NCBI GenBank assembly: GCA_905183005.1
Contig: CAJJDO010000013.1
Span: forward strand, 299,728 to 363,727
DNA length: 64,000 bases
Direction of reading: 5' to 3'
DNA from: Paramecium pentaurelia
Lineage: Eukaryota > Ciliophora > Oligohymenophorea > Peniculida > Parameciidae
The translations under genes were made by a program, and so were the position numbers. Below the pieces are notes generated by a model that saw nothing but the letters and a program-made list of their open reading frames with translations, was not told the origin of the DNA and searched no databases. Shown here piece after piece: positions 24,994 to 36,299 of this stretch. Every line of letters starts with the position of its first letter. Within the stretch, counting starts at the first letter, position 1.

Positions 24994-26310
24994 TCAATTC
25001 TAATGTTCTTCTTTTTCCTTCTTGATTGGACTAGAAAATGCAAATTGCATCACTTCCATACACAAATCTCCAATTTAATTATAAATTCCTTTTGATATCA
25101 AATAATGAAAGAAATGAATTTGGTTAGGAACAAAAGAATGATGATAATATTGTGTTACTTCTTAAGTTTGATTTGGTAATATAATTTCTTCCTCTACTTT
25201 ATTTTTGGTTGCATCATCAAATAATTCAATAAAATGTTTTGGACTTTAAGAAAAATAAAAATTAGAAACCTTTTACTCTTATTTAAAATTTATTAACTTA
25301 CATGGCTCTAATTATTTATTGATATCACATACAGCAATTGTAATATTGGTGTGAGTATAATAAGAGACTATTAAATCATTTCCTATCAACCATGGACTCT
25401 CTATTAATATACATCCTTTCGAATCTATCTAATAAGGAGCATAATTAAAGTCTTTAAGATTAAGATCTTAATCACATTCAATATTAATTAAAATTGGATG
25501 AGCTTAATGATTTGGATTTGCAGTTATCATAATTCTTTTGCTTATAAAAGATGCATCAGGTTATTCTTCTTTTATTGTGATTTTATTTTGATTATCAAAA
25601 GATTTAAGTATAGTTGCATTTAAAGACTATTTTACATTAATAAATTTATAAATATTGCTACCTGGTATCCATAAACTAAAAGTAAAATCCTCCTCTAAAT
25701 ATACTTATTTACAAATTAAGATTATTTTTTATTTTTATAATTCTTCAAAAACTAGATAGTTTGATTCATTTATCTAACATTCATCAATCTTTTTATTTTC
25801 TATTACATTCCAACTTATAAAATTATTTTCATTACAAGTGGCATCTTCACTTGCAAAAACATGAAATTATTCTAAAGTAATAAAACTTTAGATTCCTTAA
25901 AAATACTTGTACCTTAAACATTAATCCACATAAACTACTTTATTAATGTTTAAAAATTCTGGAGTAAAAAAGTTATTTAATCTTTAACTAGGCAAAGTTA
26001 CTTCTGTATTTGTTATTTTTGAATCCATAAAGTCAAGTATCCATAAAGACAATGTTTCAGTATTGAAAAATCCAATTTCTCTATCTGAATATTCAAATGG
26101 TTCGCTCATTATTACTATTTCTTTCATCTACTTCTTTACTATTGGAGCAGTCTTTCTAATTTCATAAACTTCATACTCCCCAGCTTCTTCAGTATTAGAT
26201 TGAAAAAAGCATACCACTTTATAATTTGATATTGGGATAAGGAATTTCAAAAAGTGATCTACATAAGTCTTTTATTCAAGTCTTCTTGTGTAAAGAAATT
26301 TAGTATACAT
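24994..26310 (-). CDS. protein of unknown function, 438 aa, intronless
   Basis: One uninterrupted frame from ATG 26310 (MYTKFLYTRRLEQKTYVDHF) to TGA (TCA 24994-24996). Repeated short beta-type stretches spaced about 40-50 residues (RLNNFFTPEFLNINKVVYVD, EDFTFSLWIPGSNIYKFINV, GCILIESPWLIGNDLIVSYY, NITIAVCDINKQLEPCKLIN) suggest a beta-propeller-like fold without WD signatures. No signal peptide. The C terminus is short and basic (SSPIKKEKEEHQN). I cannot name the family. Confidence 0.7.
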
Positions 26311-26960
26311 ATATTATTAAGAATTATTAGACAGATATCCAAGTGTTAATAAATATTAAATCCTTATAAAGTTTGATTAAATGGATTAAAATTAATTGTA
26401 ATATAATAATAATAATTTTTTAAATTTATATAATTAATATAAACTTTTTAATTTTTTATAATTATCATAATTAAAAATTCATATCCCTTAATATTTACAA
26501 TTTAAAGGCATATGAATTTATGAAATAAATTATCTGCATTTATACTTAAATATTTATGATTATCTATCAAAATTATTAGTTTAATGGTACTATTAATCGT
26601 TTTCATTTTTCTCATGATAAGTATAATTTCTTATTTTATTTTAAATAGACATTTTTAAATAATTTTACTTATTTTAATTTCCGATTTATGCAATAAGAAT
26701 TATTTTCATAAATTATAAATTCTATACTATTAATCTTATTATTATTATTTATTAATAACATTATTCTAAAATTATCAGTCTACACCATAATATTACAATA
26801 TGTATATCAATTTGTAAAGTACAACAAAAATAACAAAAAAATCATACCCTTGTTTAATTATCAAATTACATGAAAAAATTTATTATAAATGAAATTAGAG
26901 AGTTTATTCATAATAAATATAATAAAGTTATAAAAGTAAAAATAAAATAAATTATAAAAA
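26311..26960. other. AT-rich intergenic region
   Basis: About 650 bp between two minus-strand genes, extremely AT-rich with A/T runs. No frame of convincing composition, no repeat family and no RNA signature seen. It holds the promoter of the gene at 24994-26310. Confidence 0.5.
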
Positions 26961-27434
26961 TCAGCTGCATCCTAAAAAATTGAGAAACCAATTTTTATGT
27001 TTCTTTTCTAGTTTATGAACATTTAATTTTTATTCCTTAACTTAATTAAGATGAATTTTTTAATCATATGGCTTTTTATTTTGAGATGTTGTGTGAACTA
27101 AAGAAAAATTGGTATTTCCTGTTTCTTCTAATAATAAATCCATTTAATAAGATGGGAAATCAGTTTTTGGTAGCCCATTCTTTTTAGAAATATAAATGGC
27201 ATAATTATTTGGATTATTGTCTAATTAGTTTTCATTTCCTATTTCTTTAAGAGCTTCAGAAACAGCATTTATAAGTTTTATTGTAGAATATAAGTTCATA
27301 GTTATTTTAAGAATTTTTTCTTCTTTTTAAATACAAAAGTTATATTATTTTTGGTTGGGATTAACTATCAAATTTAAAGAACTTAATAAAGACTTTTTGC
27401 TTTTAGGTCCTGACTTGTTCTCTGTTTGAGACAT
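26961..27434 (-). CDS. hypothetical protein, 157 aa
   Basis: Intronless, from MSQTENKSGPKSKKSLLSSL at 27434 to TGA (TCA 26961-26963). After a basic S/K-rich N terminus comes a compact region (YNFCIQKEEKILKITMNLYS, LINAVSEALKEIGN, NYAIYISKKNGLPKTDFPSY) with alternating strands and a helix. That would fit a ubiquitin-like or Ras-binding-type fold, but this is speculation. It ends KKHKNWFLNFLGCS. No domain recognised. Confidence 0.65.
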
Positions 27435-27589
27435 TGTGGAAATAAAATTTAAATTTATTATAGAATACTATTGAATTAGTAATTATATAATTTCCTATTA
27501 AAAAATAATATTAAATTCAGAAAAATATATAATTGCATGAACAAAAAAATAAAATCTAGAAACTATTTAGATTCATTATATAATTTTAA

Positions 27590-29672
27590 TCATTTTTGTA
27601 TCTTCTTTTTTTTACCTTTCTTTTATTTTGAATCATCTGGAAGATTTGATAAAAGAATTCCTGGTTTTGGAAGAGGAACTTTATAAGGATTAGCATGTCC
27701 TTAAGGAATTAATATAGATTTCTAGAGAATATTGATTGGGACAAATTTATTAGCAGATGCTAATCTATTTTTTAACTATTTAATTTCTCCAATCTAAATA
27801 AATTAATATTATTTATACTTGTGAATCTAATTCTTATTTAATACTATGTGTTTTTAACACAGAACTAAATTATCGTTAAGGCTAAGCACTCTTAAAGCAG
27901 CTAGAAGACATAACCCTATTACTTTAAATAGTTTCATTATTAGGATAATTTATGAGTCCACCTGGTAGACAAGCTCCTCTAGACATTTTTAACAATTAAA
28001 GTCTTTATGAATTAATTTATTTTTCAAGATCAGCTTATTTGCTTTAGAAATCTTCTGCTTCTTCTTCAACTTAAGTAGGTATGACAGTGTTTGAAACTAT
28101 CTTAGTCATAGGTACAGCACTTTAAATCATCCTTGCTTTTGGTAGATTAGATTTGTTAAGATAATTGGCATAAGCTTTTTCCTCAACCAAATCCATTTTT
28201 TTAGATTCATATAAATCTGACATTTTAATACCCACATTCGAATATTGTGATCCCATAGCAGTTAACTAAAAGATATTATAATTAAAATATACATATTCAG
28301 ATTGAAGTATCATTTCATCAATTCTACTTTTATTAGTTGCCCAATTTTTCATTGATTATACCATTTCTATATCTTCTCTTTATTCTTTAACTTCTTTAAC
28401 TCTTTATTCAGTATAATATTAATTAAGTTTAGCTGACACCATTTTATCTTCAATTTGAGTAGGATCATAATTATGAAAAGTCCCTTAAAATTCTCCTAAT
28501 CTACTCTTCTATCCAATTTAGTAAGCATTTTATGTTTCAAGATCTGTTTTATAAGTTTTATTTGAAGGAGCAATACTAATATATTTATCAGATCTTTCTT
28601 TCTTTTTTTTCTTTTTCACTGGTTAAATTTCTTGTTAAGATGCTAAATTTTTGTTTGATTCTTCTAATTTTTGTGGAGATTAATCTTCATCTTCATCTGG
28701 TTCTTATTCAATTCCATCAATTTAATCTAATTTATCTCTATCAGATGGTTTATCTGCTTTAAGTGGAGATTCTTCCCTTTAAATTTATCTTCTAGTTGAC
28801 TTTTATTATTAATCATCATTCTATTAGTAGACTGAAAAATTAGGATCATACATCCAAGATTATTATTATTTAGGAAGTGTATGTTATTAGTTAGTTTTAG
28901 GTCTTTAGATTTTTTCAACTTAATCAATCATTTTATAAGTAGTTTGAGAAGTTTATGGTCTAGTTAATTGTGGAATCCCTAAGACTCCTGGAGTAGTACC
29001 AGGACGAGTACTAGTATCTGATAAAAGATTTTTTCTTTGATAGGTTTTAACTCTATCTTCAGGAGGATCAAATTCAGGATGGACTGATCTAAATTTTAAA
29101 GCATAATCTTCAATTCCAGAAGCATACAAATTTGAATTGTATGTATTAGGAATAAAGTGAAGTGTCTTAAATAAGTATAAATTAATTACAGAATCCTTTT
29201 TCTCTAATAGAGATTGCTTCAATGATGCAGTTTAAGATTTTGGTAATTAAGAAAAGAACCAGTTAGATACTTTATTTAGGAATTCTTATTATTATATTTT
29301 ATTTCTTGTACTAACTACTTCTAATAGTGAATTCTTAAGTTATCTATATAGATTGTCAGAAACTAATGGATCTTATAATTTGATTTGTTCAGCTCTATGA
29401 AGTGTTATTTTTTCATTCCAATTCATTATTTCCTGTTTCAACATTTAAAATATAGGATTGTTATTTAAGTAACCCGAAGTAAGACCATCAAGATCTATCT
29501 AGTCTATATATTAAATATGTACTATTTGTAAAACTGGCTTTTCATTCAATCTATTTAAATCATCAATCTTGTATCCTGTTCTATCAAGTCTTTCATTTAA
29601 TTGTTCTTCAATTGTCAATGGAGGATGAATCAATGGTTTGCCATTTAGATAGAGAGCTTTCTCCATTTTCAT
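27590..29672 (-). CDS. charged, partly coiled-coil protein of unknown function, 685 aa
   Basis: Starts MKMEKALYLNGKPLIHPPLT at 29672 and stops at TGA (TCA 27590-27592). One 25-nt intron near 27800 (GTATAAATAATATTAATTTATTTAG). The N-terminal 190 residues are predicted globular and helical (for example NPIFQMLKQEIMNWNEKITL). The middle is disordered and Q/P-rich (TRPGTTPGVLGIPQLTRP), then comes a lysine-rich block (VKKKKKKERSDKYISI) and a helical stretch near EIQ..EDIEMVQSMKNW. The C-terminal part reads IGEIKQLKNRLASANKFVPI and ends KKGKKKKIQK. Nothing here identifies the family; a structural cytoskeletal role is a guess. Confidence 0.75.
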
Positions 29673-29737
29673 TTTATTTATATAAATTTTATTGTTTTAT
29701 GTGTATGGTGAAACTTAACAATCTATGATATATAAAA

Positions 29738-30590
29738 TCATTTCTAAGCTTGTTACCAATAATCATTTTGATATTATTATTATTATTATTATTGATATTG
29801 TTGAGGATACTATTGATATTATTGGTAATCATAATATTAATATGGATAATAAGGATAGTATTATTATTGATTTCGTTACTGCTACATCTAATATTTGTAT
29901 TATCTTAATGCTTATTCTCTCTCATCTATTACTGTGAAATCATTCAATATGCTTTTTTAATCAGAAAATTCTTCAAATATTTTCATCATCTACTTCCCAG
30001 TTTCCCAATTCAAAAACACACCATCTCTAGATCTAGTCACTTCAATATTATCACTATTCACAGTTATAATTAAATTCTAACCTATTTCTTAAATGCTCAA
30101 AATGTTTATTTGGTACATCTTTTACATACAACCATTACACATTGAAATGTCCCTTCCACTTTTTTATCTCCCACCAATATTGAAAACTCTCTTCTTTATA
30201 TCCAGATGTCAACTTTGCCACTCCAACAAATTATCCACTTCTAACAACACTGAAAAACAAATAAACTGGAATTCCATCTTATTGACCTTCTAAATACTTT
30301 GCATTCAACTTCTCATTGTTTTCTTTACTTGATGTCCAAATTCCATATTTTATAGACTATTTTCTATTATAAATATTTATTACTTTATGAATATCATCAT
30401 CATTGTTACTACGAAGTATATATGTATATGAATTAGCAGCATCTGCTAAATTTCTGTCACTTTGATTTATTTACTTCAAAGCAGGTATCAATTTAGATGC
30501 TTATTCTAAATTTGTGTAATCTTAGCATGAAATGTAAGGAACTTTTAAATCTCTTTTATTTCTAACATATGGTTCAAAATGATTGTTCAT
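29738..30590 (-). CDS. YTH-domain m6A RNA reader with Q/Y-rich prion-like tail
   Basis: 274 aa from ATG 30590 (MNNHFEPYVRNKRDLKVPYI) to TGA (TCA 29738-29740). One 28-nt intron at 30054-30081. The YTH domain spans roughly residues 55-195: SYTYILRSNNDDDIHKVI, then QSIKYGIWTSSKENNEKLN with the first cage Trp, GIPVYLFFSVVRSGQFVGVA, FQYWWEIKKWKGHFNVQWLY with further Trp residues, and VKDVPNKHFEHLRN. These are the hallmarks of YTHDF/YTHDC readers, which bind N6-methyladenosine in RNA and steer its stability or translation. The C-terminal tail is made almost entirely of Q and Y (QQYYPYYPYQYYDYQQYQQY), partly encoded by a (TAA)n run, and could drive phase separation. The identification is firm. Confidence 0.92.
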
Positions 30591-30809
30591 TAATTTTTAA
30601 TCAAATTTAAATAATAATAATTACTAATATATTCATTTCTCACTCTCTTATCAAATTATTTGTATTTTTTATATGATTCATTCTTTATTATATTAATTTA
30701 TTGATTGAATTTATTTTCTAATAATCTAATAAATCAATTGATGGTTTATAAATTATTATTATTTTTATATAAATGCATAAATATAAATATAAAAATAAAA
30801 CAAAAGAGT

Positions 30810-31867
30810 TCAATAACTATTTGCAATAGATTATAAAGTATTAAGCATGTGTTCATATTGATATTTTAAATCACGAGAACTTAATAGAAATTATTCACTA
30901 TTCTATTTTAATTCATCATATTTATCATTCAATATTCTATATTTATCCTCTTATTATAGGATCTGTTCTTATTAAGATTTTATTATTTATTCATATCTAA
31001 TAAGATATAATTATACTATATACTTAATCAAAATATTTGTATTCGTTTCACTCATTTCATTATTTATATTCTTCTATTAATCCAATTCTGATTTAGATAA
31101 TAGTTTCTCAGATTCAAATTATTTTAATTTATACATTAATTGCTAATTTAATTCTTATAATTTAGACGTATATTATTAGTACTCTTTAAATTAACCATTA
31201 GATTCAATATATCTTCTCTCCCATTCTTTACATTTATTCTTTATTTCTTATAATCCATCATTATAAAATTCTTTTTTTGGAGGAGTATTGGTTTTGTGAG
31301 TAATTTTTTTAAGAAAATCAATTTATTTTTACTTTTAGGCTAAATCAATCTCTAAATTTTATATAATCGCATTTTTTTCTTTTACTTCCTTTTCTAAACA
31401 TTTTAATGCTTCTCTTGTACCCAATAAACGCATTTCTAAAGAATTTATTTATTTATTTTTTTAGTCTACATTTTTTTATGATTGCCTATTACTTTAATTA
31501 TCGACAATACTGCTACTTCTTATCTCTGATTAATTGTTAATGGAATCTTATATGTTATCTATAATTGATTCTAATAAAATATTCAAAATTTGTTATACCT
31601 GGCTTTTATGGTGATTCCATTAATCTATGTGGTTCAATACGATTTGGCTATTCTTCATCTGTTTCTTCATCTATTTTACTTAGATCCCCTTTTTCACTTC
31701 TAAAATTTGGATTATTATCCTCTTCAGGATCTTCATATTCTTTCTCTACTCTATGTCTTTTTTAACTTAACAATGATTGGGATATTTAATTACTTTAATA
31801 GATTTTGTAATTCTTATTCCAAAATTCTATTTTCCTCTTCAATCTATTTCAAAAAATTAGAATTCAT
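30810..31867 (-). CDS. coiled-coil protein, about 333 aa
   Basis: Start MNSNFLKQIEEENRILEQEL at 31867, stop TGA (TCA 30810-30812). Two introns of 28 nt are needed (GTAATTAAATATCCCAATCATTG... and GTATAACAAATTTTGAATATTTT...). A third, 27-nt candidate (GTATATAGTATAATTATATC..., near 31015) is frame-neutral and may or may not be spliced. Acidic linker (VEKEYEDPEEDNNPNF), then a near-continuous coiled coil (EALKCLEKEVKEKNAIIQNL, KQKQIDFLKKI, QYTSKLQELNQQLMYKLKQF). No other domain. Probably a structural or centrosomal-type component; the family is unknown. Confidence 0.72.
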
Positions 31868-32016
31868 TTTTAATTTAATTTTTGTAAAACAATAATAACA
31901 TAATCATTCTTATTTAAATAATTTCCACTTGAACTTCTCCAATAATAATTTAAGAATTCTGTTTATACAGAATATTTTTAATGGATCTATTTATTAAATA
32001 TATAAATTTACTATTT

Positions 32017-32634
32017 TCAATCCTTCAAATTCATAAAAATTACTAATGGGTTTTTAGTAGTCCTTTGAGTTATGGCATTTTGTATTAATGTTAACAAATA
32101 TTTGAAATGATTTAAGAGTTCTTAGTCAAGAATTTTTAAATTATAATAATAGGAGTAAAAAAAGATTTATCTGGATATGTTAATACATAAATGTTCTATA
32201 ATAAGAATTTCAATTACAATAGGTTATTCAAGTTTTTGTAATTCAGAAATCATTTATCTTGGTGGTGATAACAATCCCAATTGATTGAATCCCAATTGAT
32301 TGGTTTAACAACCCTATTATAAATATATATATAAATTAATATACTTCAAAAAATAATAAAGTTGGTTTATTTAAAAATACATCATTTAAATATAAACCAG
32401 TTCTTTTTATGTTATAATAATTGAAAATAAAGTCTTAATAACTTAATTTATAGTCAAAATTGAATATCTAATTTCATCACCACTTTCTACAAATGTTGCA
32501 AAGTTTGGAGATGATTAAGATAAGAAATATATCCAATCAATTAGACTGGAATGATTTGATAATTTGAGTTATCCACCCTTATCATTAAATGGAATCTAAT
32601 TTTCAACATTATAAAATCCATAAGTAAACAACAT
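32017..32634 (-). CDS. hypothetical protein, about 187 aa, with a 15-bp tandem repeat
   Basis: Frame from ATG 32634 (MLFTYGFYNVENQIPFNDKG) to TGA (TCA 32017-32019) after removing introns of 23 nt (GTAGAAAGTGGTGATGAAATTAG) and 31 nt. FNDKGGQLKLSNHSSLIDWI and RTGLYLNDVFLNKPTLLFFE read like genuine protein. The C-terminal third is AT-driven and weaker. A 15-bp unit is repeated in tandem at 32273-32302. Either a real fast-evolving gene or a decaying one. No family recognised. Confidence 0.42.
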
Positions 32635-33539
32635 CAATTTACCTATTAACAAATTTTAAGTTTCTATTTTTAAAGTATCACTAGAGAAATACTTAACTGA
32701 GTTTTTTTTTTAAAGAAAATGAACAATAAGATTTTTTATAAATATGATTGATTATAAATTTTTAAATTCAAATTTATTTATAAACTTGCAAAACTATTAT
32801 TAAATATACCCAAGACAATTGAAGATGTAAGAGAAAAATCTAATGATGATTGTAAAGGCAATTATTATTATTAAAATAAAAAAGGTTAATCAGAGAGTTC
32901 AATTTCCCAAGGATAGTTATAAATGTTGATAAAAAAATTATGTAATGCTAGTTACAGATTGCGGAACTTCAGCCATTCTGAAGTTGCTATGAGCCAAAAG
33001 TCTTTTTTTTTATTGTCGAAAGGATAGAAAATTCTGCATGCAATTGAACAAACTTTATGCCTCAAAATTAGCTTTTACCTAAGAATTTTAGAATTTTTAT
33101 AAAGAAAAAATCCTTAAGTTCTTAATTTTTCATTAATCTAAAATACAATTATCATTTCTTAATCTATTGATATAGAAGTAAATATATTTGGAATTTAATA
33201 TAAATAGATTTTTTTTAATCAAAAATTTGATTTTTTGTTCAAAATATTCATTATTAATTTAGAAAAAGAATTGCTCTAAAGATTAATAAGTAAGTATAAA
33301 TTAAACTATGTAAATCATTTTTTTTATATTTTCAATCCAAATTATATATTTTGAATTCAAGATAATAACTCTGTATCAATATAAAAAATATCATAAATAA
33401 TGAAAGCCTTTTAAGTTATTTTTTTTATTTTGAACACAATAATGGTATGATTTTGGTTAAAAAAAATATCTTAGATTATTTAGAACCGTAAAAATATTAC
33501 AAGCTAGTTAATTATTGATTTTTTAACTAAAAATAGTTA
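32635..33539. other. long intergenic stretch with one hairpin candidate
   Basis: Apart from the hairpin-bearing segment at 32900-33011, I find only short AT-rich frames and A/T runs over about 900 bp. Confidence 0.45.
32900..33011 (+). ncRNA. candidate small structured RNA (hairpin followed by T-run)
   Basis: Inside AT-rich spacer, 32965-32985 forms a perfect 8-bp hairpin (AACTTCAG, loop CCATT, CTGAAGTT). It sits in locally GC-richer sequence and is followed by a run of nine T at 33003-33011 that could be a Pol III terminator. I could not match it to a tRNA, U6, SRP or telomerase RNA motif. The 5' end is arbitrary. It may simply be a chance palindrome. Confidence 0.25.
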
Positions 33540-34226
33540 AAGGTTATATTCTGATGAGCTAATAACAATTTATTATTATGGTCTTAATCAATATTCTAAT
33601 TTTCAACCACTTAAATGAAATTATTTTTAAGAATAATAATTTAAGCATTTGAAATAATTATATTAGTAATTAAAACATCTCATATACAACATCAAAGAAT
33701 TTCCATCTAAATGCAATTAAAACTGTAAGAAATTTGAAATGAATTGATAAAAATAATAATTATAAAAGTTAAAAAAAAGGTTATGGTTCGTTAGAAATTT
33801 TAATAAGAATTGTAGTTAACCTATTGTAAATAGGAAAAGAATAAACATAAAAGCATCTAAATTTAAATGAAATAGATGTTAATGTCCTAATAAATATTGT
33901 TATATTAGTTAATAGCTTAATAATTAAGAAATTAATTTAGCATAATAATCTAAATAATGAAACTTAGCATTTTCAAATAATCAAAATCTTGGAAAATTAT
34001 TTCTTTAGTAATATTAAAAATTATTAATAATAAGATTAAAATAGCCAATAATAGAATTCTTATCAATATTAATAAGGATCCTAGAATCTAATTATATAAT
34101 AATAAAATATTACTATATGTAATAAGAGAATTATTGGAGAAATCTTTTAATTAACAAAGGCAGGAACAAATAGATTAATTCTTGTATGTGGATCTGCATA
34201 GGTTCTAAATTTCTCCATTTATTTGA
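33540..34226 (+). CDS. probable gene with unresolved exons
   Basis: The clearest part, about 33776-34200, is one frame reading GYGSLEILIRIVVNLLQIGK, then NEIDVNVLINIVILVNSLII, a Q/N-rich stretch and IIGEIFQLTKAGTNRLILVC. Upstream, another frame reads RLYSDELITIYYYGLNQYSN and, beyond an in-frame TGA, a helical K/Q-rich segment. Alternating amphipathic helices look like an armadillo/HEAT-type repeat, but that is inference. I could not find a consistent set of short introns or a start. The TGA at 34224-34226 fits only one frame. It may be a real multi-exon gene or a pseudogene. Confidence 0.42.
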
Positions 34227-34273
34227 TATAATTAAAAAAATAATTTTATAATATAAAAGAAAAAGAAATTGAT

Positions 34274-35211
34274 TCATTTAACTTAAAATTCACTATTGTT
34301 TTGTCTTGGTCTTCCTTCATATTTATAAGCCTAGACAACTAAAGAGGATTATCTTTTATCAAATTTATGTTCATTCAGTTTTTACTTTAAAGATATCAAA
34401 ACCTATTGTTTCTTTTTGTATTTTTATAAAATCAATTGTTTTTTGGTTATTCCATAATTACCTTCTTCATTAATAATTTTTAATAATGCCATCTAACTTT
34501 AGACTGATTCTTTAGTTTATGCAATTTATTATTGTAAATCAGAGATTTCTTTTTATTTACTAATAATTTCTAGAGTGTTTTTAAAATAAAATAAATACTT
34601 TGCTATTAATATACTCTAGATTTTTAAGCTTATAATTATTAGAATTTATTAATTAATTATTTGATTTCATTCATTTATTGTTTAATGGTATGAACTTCAA
34701 ATTCATTTCCAATTTAATATTCTGAATTAATGATATTACTATTATTATGTTTTTATTTGGTTAGAAACTATTACATTAATTGTACACTTCCAACAGTTGG
34801 AGATGCTATTCTTTATTATTTAAGTTTAACTTCTAATTGAGAAAATAGATATTATAATTATTCTTAGCATTTTTGTATTTTATTATTTTGATTGAATTGA
34901 AAAGTAAGACGAAGAGTGCCTGTAATTTATTTTTTATCTGAAAAGCTATACCATTCATTTAAATTGTTTTATTGTAATTCTCTTAAATCCAATGATAATG
35001 ATCCTATAGCCATATTTTAATCATTAACAATAATTTCAATACCACTCATACTTAATTGAAATGATTAATTCCATTTTGGATTCAAGTTTTCATTAGATTT
35101 AGTCTCTGAAGTAAATATTTGATTCCCTTACAATATTTTAATGCATCTATTTAGTTTTTTTAAGTTACATCAGCGCATTACGCTTTTAGTATGATATAAA
35201 TCTGGCTTCAT
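34274..35211 (-). CDS. C2-domain protein with coiled-coil tail
   Basis: The core reads GNQIFTSETKSNENLNPKWN, with the NPxWN strand typical of C2 domains, then QSFQLSMSGIEIIVNDQN, IGSLSLDLRELQQNNLNEWY and ITGTLRLTFQF, covering beta strands 3-8 of a C2 sandwich. Calcium-site aspartates are sparse, so it may be a calcium-independent membrane or protein binder. A coiled coil follows (KEISDLQQQIAQTKESV, ILQKYKKKQQVLISLKQKLN) and the end is YEGRPRQNNSEFQVK before TGA (TCA 34274-34276). A splice near 34620 must change frame, and the first exon is unresolved. The 35211 start (MKPDLYHTKS) is a guess. No family name assigned. Confidence 0.62.
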
Positions 35212-35306
35212 GTAATAATAATAACACTGTTGAATAATTATTTTATTCAAAATAGTTAGAGAATGATGTTTCTCTAAACATGAAATTTTAATTTTATTTA
35301 ATTTTA

Positions 35307-36299
35307 ATGAAATAGTTAGACTCTCGTTTACCTTCTGCAATTCACAGTAGACGAATTCTCACTTAATTCACTTCAGCATTAGATATATGTAGAATCAATT
35401 TGAAATCACGTTCTGAAATAAGATGTAAAACAGAAGGAACAATACTAAAAACTGAACATGGTACATGTACTACTGAAGATGAATTTTTGCCAATCTTTGG
35501 ATGTGTTGACTTATGGTCTATTTTAGGTTAAAAGGATTTCTATTTTACTTAATCTCCAAAAGAAATTAAATTACTATAATAAGCAGAAAATGAAATAAAC
35601 TTAACATTTATGGATATTTAAACTATGATTGCAGAAATAGATAGTGGATATATTACAACAAAAGGATAAATATGTTTTAATTAAACTTAGTTTTTAAAAT
35701 AAACTAAATTACTCTATATAACACCAAAATATAGTTAATAATGTATATACATCTGTTTGATATAAGGAATGTAATCAAATATGGAAGTATAATCAAACTT
35801 TAAGAATTTCTTATTAAATATTTGGAGATGTGAATCTAAGAAATTGTGTGCTGGTTGTTATTTTGAATATATTCATATATTGGTTTGGGATTATATAAAA
35901 TAATAAACATGGATAATATCTGGATAAGATCTTGATTTACAACATATAACTTCATGTTAAAATTTTAGCAATATAAATACATAATATAGAGGTAAAAAAG
36001 TAAGAAGAATTCTATTTAATAATAATGAAAATTAAATGAAAGTGAAAAATATATCTTAAAAATAATCCTTTCATTAACCTAAGTTGGTGATAGAAGATAA
36101 AATTAATTTTGTTATGGATTTTATTAAACCTATAATTTAAGAAAAAGATCGAATAAATGATATAGTTGTTATGAAAAAGACTCTATTAAGACCAAAATCA
36201 AGTGTCGATAGAGCCAAAAGAAGAAATTTAAATTTGATAACAAAAATCTTCACTCCAAAGGCAAATTAAATTAGTATTAAAAATAATATTTATAAATGA
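35307..36299 (+). CDS. protein of unknown function, 330 aa
   Basis: A single frame from MKQLDSRLPSAIHSRRILTQ (35307) to TGA 36297-36299. Cysteines are scattered (for example CESKKLCAGCYFEYIHILVW), with a C-x(5)-C-x2-C cluster that could be structural. The C-terminal third is basic (VMKKTLLRPKSSVDRAKRRN). A frame-neutral 33-nt GT..AG segment near 35730 might be an intron. The stop overlaps the first ATG of the nucleoside hydrolase gene (ATGA at 36296-36299). I do not recognise it. Confidence 0.72.

Noticed and set aside
29776..29801. CRISPR-like or functional satellite repeat
   Set aside because: A simple ATT microsatellite inside the YTH gene coding for Gln; no spacers, and the organism is a eukaryote.
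32900..33011. tRNA or U6 snRNA
   Set aside because: No T-loop GGTTCGA box, acceptor pairing or U6 ACAGAGA box; only one hairpin and a T-run are visible.
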